From Streptomyces sp. CBMA123 (lineage in GTDB: Bacteria > Actinomycetota > Actinomycetes > Streptomycetales > Streptomycetaceae), in contig NZ_MECK01000622.1 of NCBI RefSeq assembly GCF_014596465.1, positions 1 to 35,717 on the forward strand: a DNA stretch of 35,717 nucleotides. The letters run 5' to 3'. Shown here piece after piece: positions 8,285 through 16,245 of this stretch. How positions within the stretch are numbered: the stretch's first letter is position 1; the number at the start of each line of letters is the position of its first letter. The notes under the pieces were generated by a model. It was not told the origin of the DNA, did no database searches, and saw only the letters and a list, made by a program, of their open reading frames with translations. The position numbers were made by a program, and so were the translations under genes.

Positions 8285-8312
8285 CTAAATTCCCCCGTAC
8301 GGCGTTGTCCGG
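8282..8312 (+). repeat. Copy 1 of a 31-nt composite direct repeat (CGGCTAAA-N14-GTTGTCCGG)
   Basis: CGGCTAAA (8282-8289) and GTTGTCCGG (8304-8312) are separated by 14 bases. The same two blocks with the same 14-base spacing recur at 10173-10203, followed in both cases by a GAnGAAGnCGG-like stretch. The copies bracket the monooxygenase/PadR pair. Confidence 0.6.
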
Positions 8313-8375
8313 CCCGACGAAGGCGGTCACGCGGCGGTCACGACCGCCCGTCAGGCGGCCGTGTGGCGCGGAGGG

Positions 8376-9473
8376 TCAGACGCCGGCGCTCGCCTTCTGC
8401 CCGTTGGTGACCGCGGCCCGGGCCGCGACCGCCTCCACGGCGGGCCGCCGGGCCGCCTCGTACGCCGCGAGGGCGCTCGCCAGGTCGGGTTCCGCGCCCA
8501 GGCGGCGGGCCAGTTCGACGGCGCTCTCGACGGCCAGCGAGACACCCTGGCCGGAGCTGTTGGACGGGGCGTGCACGGAGTCGCCGACCAGCACCATCCG
8601 GTCGCGGTACCAGTGCGGCACGGACGGCATGATCTCCAGCCGCGGGAAGACCTCGACGGTCGCCGGGTCCACGTCCGCCAGCACCTCCCGGGCGGGCAGG
8701 TCGTCGGCGTGCACCTCGCGGCAGAGCGCCAGCCACTCCTCGCACGAGACCGCGCGGGCCTGTTCGGGGGTCAGCTGCTCAGGCCGCGGGATGTTGCTGA
8801 ACCAGGCCGTCCCGGCGCCGCCGGGCTGCGCCCAGTAGCCGAAGAACGCCCGCGGGCCCTGCGCGAAGTGGATGGACTCCCCGGCTCCGCGCGGGCCGGT
8901 GAGCCGGTGACCGCTGTATCCGCCGACCCCGATCAGGCCGGTGTACTGCGGGCCGGGCGCGGCCGGGTCGATCAGGGTGCGGACGACGGAGCGGGTGCCG
9001 TCCGCGCCGATCAGGAGGTCGCCGTCCGCGGTGGTGCCGTCCTCGAAGCGGGCGGTGATGCCGCTCTCGCGTTCCTCGGCGCCGACCAGCCGCTTGCCGT
9101 ACCGGACGGGGACGCCCTCCTCCCGCAGCCGCCGCTGGAGGACGGTGTACAGCTCGGCGCGCCGCATCAGGCGGCCGGACACCTCGGGGATCTCGGCGCG
9201 CACGCCGTCCCTGGCGTCCTCCATGACCATCCGTCCGATCGCCTGGCCGACCGCGCCGGCCTCCGCCTCCAGACCGACTGCGGCCAGCGCCGCCAGCCCG
9301 TTGGACGCGATCATGAAGGTGCCGCCGATGCCCTCGGCGGAGGTCTCGTAGGCCTCGAAGACCTCGGCTTCGAGGCCGGCCCCGCGCAGCGCCAGCGCCG
9401 TCACCGGTCCGGCTATGCCGCCGCCGATGACCAGGGCCTTCTTCGAACCGCGGGTCGTACTGTCGGTGCTCAT
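8376..9473 (-). CDS. FAD-dependent aromatic-ring monooxygenase (PHBH/UbiH-like)
   Basis: 365 residues. The start at 9473 is fixed by a 4-nt ATGA overlap with the upstream PadR gene; the longer open frame to 9782 is antisense-like sequence inside padR. Group A flavin monooxygenases use NAD(P)H and O2 to hydroxylate aromatic or polyketide substrates and some inactivate antibiotics. Visible: the Rossmann GGGIAG near residue 16 followed by EVFEAYE, the second motif DLLIGADGTRSVVR (about 160), and the C-terminal flavin motif LVGDSVHAPSNSSGQGVSLAVESA (about 285-305). No thioredoxin-like extension, so it resembles the TetX/salicylate hydroxylase size class. It is translationally coupled to a PadR regulator, so its substrate is probably the regulator's ligand, perhaps a phenolic compound or drug. 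Confidence 0.9.
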   Translation of the reverse strand: MSTDSTTRGSKKALVIGGGIAGPVTALALRGAGLEAEVFEAYETSAEGIGGTFMIASNGLAALAAVGLEAEAGAVGQAIGRMVMEDARDGVRAEIPEVSGRLMRRAELYTVLQRRLREEGVPVRYGKRLVGAEERESGITARFEDGTTADGDLLIGADGTRSVVRTLIDPAAPGPQYTGLIGVGGYSGHRLTGPRGAGESIHFAQGPRAFFGYWAQPGGAGTAWFSNIPRPEQLTPEQARAVSCEEWLALCREVHADDLPAREVLADVDPATVEVFPRLEIMPSVPHWYRDRMVLVGDSVHAPSNSSGQGVSLAVESAVELARRLGAEPDLASALAAYEAARRPAVEAVAARAAVTNGQKASAGV

Positions 9474-10066
9474 TCCAGGCTCCTCATGAACTCTTCCAGG
9501 GTCCGGTTGAACTCCGGGTCCCCGAGCTGGGTGACGAGGTTCTCGGTGTAGCGGCGCTCGGCCTCCAGCAGCGCCAGGGCGTACTCCTCCTCGACGACGA
9601 ACATCGGGTGGACGTCCGTCTCGACGGCCTTGCGCAGCAGGGCGCGCGAGGCGTCGATCCGCACGTCCAGCGCCTCCAGCCGCCGGCTGAGCAGGGCGGC
9701 CGACTCCTCGGTCGGCAGCACCACGAGCAGGCAGAGCGCGACCCCGAAGGCCGGGTACTCCTCCTGCGGTTCGGCGAGCCACTCGCGCATCCAGTCGAGG
9801 AGTTCCGCCTGGCCCTCGGGCGTGGGGGCGTAGACGGTGCGCTCCGGTCGCTGGGTGTCGCGGACGGTCTCCCGTTCGGCGACGAACCCGGCCTTCCGCA
9901 GCTGCTCCACGACCATGTAGAGCGAGCTGCGGTTGTACTTGATGTTGCGGTCCTTGCCGTGCTCCTTGAGCCGGCGGCCCATCTCGTACGGGTGCATCGG
10001 TTCGGCTCCGAGTTCGGCCAGGACCGCGAGGGCCAGGGGGTTGGAGACCTTGCGTCGCTTCGCCAT
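9470..10066 (-). CDS. PadR-family transcriptional regulator
   Basis: 198 residues from ATG at 10066, with GAGGA nine bases upstream; an in-frame ATG five codons earlier lacks a good site. An N-terminal winged helix (about 8-85) shows LALAVLAELGAEPMHPYEMGRRL, SSLYMVVEQLRKAGFV and RTVYAPTPEG, typical of PadR. The C-terminal half (about 95-190) is the longer helical dimerisation region of the Vir-type PadR_C class. PadR proteins repress detoxification genes and release DNA on binding phenolics or drugs. Its stop overlaps the monooxygenase start (ATGA), so the two are one transcript. A perfect inverted repeat inside its own predicted promoter (10095-10120) strongly suggests autorepression. Confidence 0.92.
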   Translation of the reverse strand: MAKRRKVSNPLALAVLAELGAEPMHPYEMGRRLKEHGKDRNIKYNRSSLYMVVEQLRKAGFVAERETVRDTQRPERTVYAPTPEGQAELLDWMREWLAEPQEEYPAFGVALCLLVVLPTEESAALLSRRLEALDVRIDASRALLRKAVETDVHPMFVVEEEYALALLEAERRYTENLVTQLGDPEFNRTLEEFMRSLE

Positions 10067-10094
10067 GAGAACGTTCCTCATCACTTGGTCAGTA

Positions 10095-10120
10095 CTGACT
10101 ATCCATTCTCGGATAGTCAG
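10095..10120. promoter_or_regulatory. Probable PadR operator: perfect 10-bp inverted repeat
   Basis: CTGACTATCC (10095-10104) and its exact complement (10111-10120) flank ATTCTC. The repeat lies 29 bases upstream of the padR start and covers the spacer and -10 of the predicted promoter, where a bound dimer would block transcription. Confidence 0.75.
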
Positions 10121-10126
10121 AGTCAA
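10098..10126 (-). promoter_or_regulatory. Predicted housekeeping promoter of padR-monooxygenase
   Basis: Read on the minus strand: -35 TTGACT (10126-10121), a 17-base spacer, -10 GATAGT (10103-10098). The match to the consensus and the overlap with the inverted repeat support it. Transcription would start near 10091. Confidence 0.65.
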
Positions 10127-10172
10127 CTATTCAGGAGTAACCAACTGTGGACGGCCCACAACTCTGTCCGCC

Positions 10173-10203
10173 CGGCTAAAATCAACCACACCCCGTTGTC
10201 CGG
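10173..10203 (+). repeat. Copy 2 of the CGGCTAAA-N14-GTTGTCCGG element
   Basis: CGGCTAAA (10173-10180) and GTTGTCCGG (10195-10203) with the same 14-base spacing as at 8282-8312, in the same orientation. It lies 39 bases upstream of the PucR-family start, so one copy now sits on each side of the inserted monooxygenase/PadR pair. Confidence 0.6.
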
Positions 10204-10241
10204 GCGGATGAAGCGGATGAAGCGGCCGAAGGAGGCTCGGA

Positions 10242-10470
10242 GTGACCACCCCCGGCCTTCCGCTCCGCCGGCTGCTGATGTCGCTCGGCGAGCCCCTGGT
10301 TGAACTCCAGGCCGCCCCCCAGGGCCTGGACGTCCCCGTGCGCGACGTCGCGATCCTCGACCCGGAGGACCCCCCGACCGCCGCCCCCGGCGAACTCGTC
10401 CTCGCCATCGGCGCCCGCGGCCGCGCCGCCCTCCCCGCCCTGCGCGCGGCCGGCCGGGCCGGCGCCGCGG
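10242..10470 (+). pseudogene. 5' remnant of a PucR-family regulator (likely the proline-catabolism regulator)
   Basis: GTG at 10242 has a perfect AAGGAGG six bases upstream, so the 5' end is intact. About 76 residues match the N-terminal domain of PucR/CdaR-type activators: the VRDVAILDPEDPP stretch and LVLAIGARGRAALPALRAAG. Immediately afterwards the frame runs into sequence that reads as a polyketide synthase on the other strand, and the open frame stops at 10541 after only 99 codons. Full-length members are about 400-550 residues and carry a C-terminal helix-turn-helix, here missing. In streptomycetes a PucR-type gene diverges from pruA-putA (recalled, not checked), so this is probably that regulator, now broken. 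The end is approximate. Confidence 0.75.
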
Positions 10471-13400
10471 CCGCGCCGCCGAAGTACGTCATCAGCACGT
10501 CCCGTTGGGCCGCGATCAGTTCCCGGCTGGTGCGCAGGTAGTCCGCCATCAGCGCGTCACCCGAACCTTCGTACCCGCCGTTCTCCTGCGGTGCCTGCGC
10601 GGTCATCAGAGCCTCCGGTACGGGTCGGGCCGGCGCCAGCGCACCGGGCAGCAGGTCTCCGGCGGCCGTCCGCACCAAGTGCCCGTCCACCGTCCAGCCG
10701 GGCCGGCGCGTGGTGCGCACCCGGCCCGGGTCCACCGCGTCCCGGCCGCGCAGCAGCGGCCCGGTACGCACCGGCACTCCCGCGACCGCCAGTTCGGCCA
10801 GCGCGTCGAGGAAGCCCGGCAACCCGCGGCGACGCCCCTCGACAGCCACCACGCGGTGCGGCCGCTCGCCGAGGACGGCCGACACCAGACCGGTCAGCAC
10901 CGATCCCGGGCCGGCCTCGACGAAGACGCGCGCACCGGTTCGGTACATCGCCTCGATCTGCTCGACGAAACGCACCGGTGCGCCGATCTGCGCCGCGAGT
11001 TCGGCCCGCACCCCGGCCGGGTCCGCCGGGTAGGCCGCGGCCGTCCGGTTCGACCAGACCGGGAACTCCGGCGCGCGTACCGTCCGGGAGGCCAGCGCCG
11101 CTGCGAAGCGCTCGCCCGCGCCGCCGACCAGCGGGCTGTGGAAGGCACACGCGACGGGCAGCCGCTTGACCCCGAACCCGGCCGCCCGCAGCAGCTCGCC
11201 TGCCGCCGCGACCGCCTCCGTCCCACCGGAGATCACCGTCTGCCGTGGCGAGTTGTGGTTCGCGATCACCACGCTGCCGGCCGCGCCGGACGCCGTGAGG
11301 GCTCGCCCGACCTCCTCCGACCCGGCTGTCACCGCGGCCATCGAGCCCGGATCCGCGCCCTCGCCGACCGCGTCCACGATCGCCCGGGCCCGCTCCGCGC
11401 TGAGCGACGGCAGGTCCCCCGCGCCGAGCGCCCCGGCCGCGCACAGCGCGACCAACTCACCGTAGCTGTGGCCCCCTGCCAGGTCCGGGCGCACCCCAGC
11501 CAGCGCCAGCAGCTCGTACGCCGCGAGACCGGTCACGCCGAGCACCGGCTGCGCCACCCGGGTGTCGGTCACCGCCGCGCGCTGCGCCTCGCGGTCCTCC
11601 GCTGTGAAGGCCGCCGGCGGGTACAGCACCTCGGCGAACTCCCGGCCGAGCCGTAGCTGACGCTGCAACACCGGGAAGGCCGTGAACAGCTCCGCGAACA
11701 TCCCCGGGCGCTGGCTGCCCTGCCCCGGGAACAGGAACGCCACCTGCCCGGCCTCGACGCCCGCCGACCCGGCCAGGTGCAGCCCATCCGCCGGAGCGTG
11801 CTCCCCGGCCCGCGCGCGGTGCAGCAGCCCGGTCAACTCGGCCACGCCCGAGGCCACCACGGCGATCTGCACCGGCCCGCGCCCTGCCTCCGCCCGGCGG
11901 GACGCCGCCAGGGCCAGATCCCGCAGCCGCCACGGCTCGCCGTCCGCCGCCAGTTGCAGCAGTTCCTCGACCCCGCGCAGCGCTCCGGCCCGGTCCGTGC
12001 CGCGGAACAGGAACAGCTCGGCCGGCCACTGCGGCAGGCCGTGCACCGGCGGCGGGCTGTCGTAACCGCGCAGCACCGCGTGGAAGTTGGTGCCGCCGAA
12101 ACCGAACGCGCTGACTCCGGCGACCCGTTCGGCCGGCGGCACCGCCCACGGCCGCGCCTCGGTGTGGAAGACGAACGGGCTCTCCGCTTCCCGCCAGGCC
12201 GGGTTCGGCCGCTCCAGGTGCAGGGTCGGCGGCTTGACGCCGGTGTACAGGGCCAGCGACGCCTTGATCAGACCCGCCAGGCCCGCCGCGCACTTGGTGT
12301 GCCCGATTTGCGACTTGACCGACCCGAGCGCGCAACTCCCCGGCGCCGCCCCGGCCTCGGTGAAAACCTGGCTCAGCGTGGCCAGTTCGGCCCGGTCGCC
12401 GACCACCGTCCCAGTGCCGTGCGCCTCCACCAGTCCCACCTCGGCCGGCCCGACCCCGGCACCGCGGTACGCGCGCTCCAGTGCCGCCCGCTGCCCCTCG
12501 GGGCGCGGGGCCGTCAGGCCCAGCGAACGGCCGTCGCTCGCGCTGCCGACGCCCTGGACCACCGCATACACCCGGTCGCCGTCCCGCTCCGCGTCCGCCA
12601 GGCGCTTGAGCACCAGGCAGCCCACGCCCTCGCCCAGCGCGATGCCGTCCGCGGAGGCGTCGAACGGACGGGAGCGGCCGGTCGGCGAGAGCGCGTGCAC
12701 CGAGGCGAACAGCAGGTAGTCGTTGATCCCGTTGTGCAGGTCCGCGCCGCCGCACAGCGCCAGGTCGCTGGTGCCCGCGACCAGCTCCTTGCAGGCCACG
12801 TCCAGCGCCGCCAGCGAGGACGCACAGGCCGCGTCCACCGTGAAGTTGGCGCCGCCCAGGTCCAGCCGGTTGGCGATCCGGCCCGAGATGACGTTCGCCA
12901 GCATGCCTGGGAAGGAGTCCTCGGTGAGCTTGGGCAGCTGCGCCGCGAGCGGCTCCGGCACCCGGCCCAGGTACGCCGGCAGCACCGACGCCAGCACCCC
13001 GGCGTTCGACAGGTCGCTGCCCGCCTCCGCGCCGAACACCACCGTGGTCCGGGAGCGGTCGAAGCTCCGCCCGCCCTCCGCTCCGCCGCCGTCGTAGCCG
13101 GCGTCCACCAGCGCCCGGCGCGCGGCCTCCAGCGCCAGCAGCTGGACCGGCTCGATGCTGGCCAGAGCGGTCGGCGGGATGCCGTAGCTCAGCGGGTCGA
13201 ACGGGATCGGCGGCAGGAAGCCGCCCCACCTGGACGGCGTGCTGCCGGGCTCGCCGTCCGGCGAGTAGTACAGCGCCGGGTCCCAGCGCTCGGCGGGCAC
13301 CTCGGTGACCGCGTCGACCCCGGCCACCACGTTGGCCCAGAAGGCCGGTAGATCCGGCGCGTCAGGGAACATACCCGCCATGCCGATCACCGCGATCTCC

Positions 13401-15376
13401 AGCGGCGCGGCCACCGGGTCGGCCTCCGCGGCCGGCTCCAGCTCCAGCTGCTGGACCAACTGCGTGGCCCGGGCGGCCAGGAACTCGGCCGCGCCGGTGC
13501 TGACCGCCGTGTGCAGCTCGGCCAGCGTGGTGGCGGCCGAGCGCAGCACCGCGACCTGGCCGGCCATGAACATCCCGCGGGCCAGCTGCTCCTGCTCGTT
13601 GACGCCGGTCAGCGAACCCGCCACCCGGTCCAGGCCCTTGCTGGCGACCCGCAGCCGGCCCACGTTCAACTGCTCCAGCCGCTGCCAGACTTCGCGCTCC
13701 GGCACGCCGTCCGCCCGCAGCCGCTCGCGAGTCCGCCGGAACTCCGCGGTGAACGGGCTCGGCACGCAGCGGGTGGCGTGGCCCGGCGCCGTCTGCAGCA
13801 GCTCCGTCCCGCGCGCGGCCAGCACCTGCCGCTGGAACTGCGGCTGGACGGCGCCCAGGGCGACCGCCTCCTCGGTGAACAGGTACGCCGTGCCCATCAG
13901 CAGGCCCGCCGCCACGCCCCGGTCCGCCAGTGGTGCGGAGAGCGCCGCCACCATCGCCGCCGACCGCTCGTCGTGCACGCCTCCCGCGAGCAGCACCTCG
14001 ATGCGGGTGACCGCGTCCGCGGTGTCCAGGAAGTCCGAGAGCACCGCCAACTGGGCCTCCCAGAGCGGGAAGCTGTGCTGCGGCCCGACATGCCCGCCGC
14101 ACTCCGAGCCTTCGAAGACGAACCGGCGCGCGCCGTCCTCCAGGAACTGCCGCAGCAGGCCGGGGGAGGGGACGTGCAGGAATGTCCGGACCCCGGCCTG
14201 CTCCAACGTCCTCGCCTGCGACGGGCGTCCGCCCGCGATCACCGCGTGAGTGGGTCGCGCGGCCAGGACCTCGTCCAGCTGGGCGCCGCGCACCTCCTCC
14301 GGAGCGAAGCCCAACACGCCGACGCCCCAGGCGAGTCCGCTCGCCGCCGCGCTCGTGCGGGCCAGCAGCTCGCGGGTCTGCTCGCGGTCCGCCAGCGCCA
14401 GCGCGACGAATGGCAGCGCACCGGCAGCGGCCACCGCCGCGGCGAAGGCCGGCTGGTCGCTGACCCTGGTCATCGGCCCCTGCGCCACCGGCAGTTCGCT
14501 GCCCAGCACGTCACACATCCGCGCGTCCGGCCCGAGCAGCGCGGCGGCCGCGCCGGGCGCCGCCGCGGCCCGCAACCCGTCGAGCACCGCATCCCGGACG
14601 GCCCGGACCGCTCGGCCGGCGGTTCTCCAGCGGTCGGCGAATCTCTGAGCCAGGAAACCGTCCTGACCTAGCGGCAGATCCATGGTGGATCCGTCCGGCT
14701 GGGCGCGCCGGAGCGCGCGGCGGCCGTCTACTAGCACGGTCTCGGAGCCGTCCAGGCCGCGCAGGGCGGCGGCGGCCTCGTCCGGCGAGGCCGACTCGGC
14801 CAGCAGGGCCAGCTGGCTGTCCAGCACCACCCCGGCCGCACCGCCCGCCACGGCCGCCGCGGCGGTGTGCGGCCCGATCCCGCCGCACGCCCATACGGGC
14901 GCGGTGATCTCCGGTGCCGCCAGGAGCTGTTGCAGCAGCACGAAGGTGCTCAGCTCCCCGACTCGCCCGCCGCACTCGCTGCCGCGCGCGACCAAGCCGT
15001 GCGCACCGGCCCGCAGCGCCGCCAACGCCTCGGCCAGATCCGTCACTTCGGCGAGTACCCGGTACTCGCCGGCCAGCCTCGCCACGTCCCAGCCCGGGGT
15101 CGGCGCCGCCAGCACCACGGTGTGCGGGCCGGTGCCGCCCGGGGAGTGCAGCTCATCGGGGGTCAGGCCGCAGTCGGGCTCGACCCGCACCCCGAACCGG
15201 CCGGGGGTGCGTTCGTACAGTCGGGCGAGTTCCTCGCGCGTCCGGCGGTCGCCGGTGCCGAGGTCGAGCACGCCGAGCGCGCCCGCCCGGCACACGGCCT
15301 CCGCCAGGCCGGCGTCCGGTGCGTGGAACGGGGTGATCCCGATGACGAGGTCGACCAGCGGGGGATTGGGCCTCAT
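10470..15376 (-). pseudogene. Truncated type I polyketide synthase (NPD-NPD-KS-AT, ACP and later domains missing)
   Basis: About 1630 residues from ATG at 15376 (GGAG upstream; a GTG at 15397 is the alternative). Domains in order: two nitropropane-dioxygenase/PfaD-like TIM barrels (about 8-290 and 292-600), each with a GSECGG motif; a ketosynthase (about 656-1105) with the active Cys in DAACASS (about 850) and His in EAHGTGT and GHTKCAAGL; an acyltransferase (about 1205-1500) with FLFPGQGSQ and nucleophile GHSYGE (about 1305). A helical segment LRTSRELIAAQRDVLMTYF follows, which in PUFA/hglE-type synthases comes just before ACP domains. No ACP, KR or DH follows. The open frame continues to 10127, but that tail is antisense to the PucR remnant and unlike any domain. 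Probably non-functional. Confidence 0.8.
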
Positions 15377-15503
15377 GGGCACTCCGGTGTGAGTCACGGT
15401 GCAGTCGGGGGCAGGTGCGACTCCTGGCGCAGTGGGCTACGGGCCTCGCGAAGGGGGAGTGCGAGGCATCGTTGCGCGATCCGCTGGCCGGTTGAAGAAT
15501 GAC

Positions 15504-15519
15504 CCTACCGATTGGTAGG
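15504..15519. promoter_or_regulatory. TetR-type operator candidate upstream of the PKS
   Basis: CCTACC-GATT-GGTAGG, a perfect 6-bp inverted repeat, resembles the TACCnnnnGGTA operators bound by many streptomycete TetR proteins. It lies about 10 bases downstream of the predicted -10 for the PKS. No TetR gene is in the window. Confidence 0.5.
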
Positions 15520-15528
15520 CCTGGCAAG

Positions 15529-15557
15529 GTTAAGCCGTAGTTGCATGTGCATGTCAA
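15529..15557 (-). promoter_or_regulatory. Candidate PKS promoter
   Basis: On the minus strand, a consensus -35 TTGACA (15557-15552) is followed after 17 bases by CTTAAC. The -35 is perfect, the -10 weak. The TetR-like inverted repeat lies just downstream. The leader to the PKS start would be about 145 bases. Confidence 0.4.
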
Positions 15558-15885
15558 TATCCCGGCACGTGGCTGACCCACTCTCCGGCGATCACTCAAC
15601 ACGCTTGCGTGGCAGACAACTTGCGCCGCTCCCAGGGCAGTCGGGGCTGCCGTGTGGCGGTGGCGGCGCCGAGATGTACCTGTCCGCAGGACTACCGGTC
15701 GGGAAATCGTGGTCGGTCCGGTAGGGCCGGTACGCGGTTTCGATATTCCATTCCGGATCAAGCGACTGCCGGGGGTCCGCCGATAGGGAGAGCCACCTTG
15801 GTCGATCCCGTGTTGGCGCCGCAAGCCGTCACCGTCCGCCAGTCAGCTCTCGCGATTCCCCTGGCGGGAGGCGGTGCGACGAATA
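15558..15885. other. Intergenic stretch without a recognisable gene
   Basis: Short frames exist on both strands but none has a ribosome site plus a coherent protein. A plus-strand frame across 15609-16226 runs through the antisense of the xth fragment and is a shadow. I see no RNA gene. Confidence 0.5.
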
Positions 15886-16150
15886 GACTTGTCAAACCGG
15901 CCGGGCGAGATCCACGCCTCGTCCGCTGGTGCGAGTGGGCCCAGGTTGAGGGGCGCCACGGGCCGGGGTCGCCGCTCGGCGCTGCTCGACTGCGGCTGAT
16001 CGTCGGTCAGTTATCGCCGAAGTCGAACCCGGCGGTGACGGGTGCGTGGTCGGACCACCGCTCTGCGTGGGAGGCTGCGCGCTCGACGTATGCCTCGATG
16101 CATTTGTCCGCAATGCCCGGAGTCGTCACGATAAGGTCGATCCGCCAGCG
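15886..16150. repeat. Left copy of the duplicated xth 3' region (probable attL)
   Basis: About 265 bp, collinear with 26783-27050. Both begin with the identical 27 bases 15886-15912 / 26783-26809 and continue at high but imperfect similarity through the xth stop codon and the last 46 codons. Similarity ends near CCAGC (16145-16149), about 90 bases before the serine recombinase. The same orientation at both ends and the adjacent integrase indicate a chromosome-element junction. Confidence 0.75.
16007..16150 (-). pseudogene. Detached 3' fragment of exonuclease III gene (xth)
   Basis: On the minus strand, the last 46 codons read WRIDL...HAERWSDHAPVTAGFDFGDN then TGA at 16007-16009, aligning residue for residue with the end of the intact xth at 26907-27047. 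Upstream of WRIDL the similarity stops abruptly and the frame continues into unrelated sequence, so there is no start. Its TPGIAD segment looks closer to the usual actinobacterial xth end (recalled pattern) than that of the intact copy. This suggests it is the original chromosomal 3' end, displaced by integration. Confidence 0.85.
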
Positions 16151-16245
16151 GATGGACGCCTTTTCTAAAAGAGTCCACTCGTTCGAGTGTGGGCCGTTCG
16201 AGGGTGCCTGCTGGCCTGGGCGGTAGGGGACCTCCTGTGAGCAGC

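Noticed and set aside
5428..8838. A 1136-codon plus-strand open frame
   Set aside because: A shadow of putA and pruA caused by high third-position GC; the translation is Gly/Val/Arg-rich with no recognisable domain.
10127..10469. C-terminal tail of the PKS open frame
   Set aside because: It is antisense to the PucR 5' remnant, which has a perfect ribosome site, and the tail is low-quality Arg/Ser/Pro-rich sequence with no domain match to an ACP or other PKS part.
15609..16226. Plus-strand frame over the left att region
   Set aside because: It reads through the antisense of the xth fragment and shows no coherent protein.
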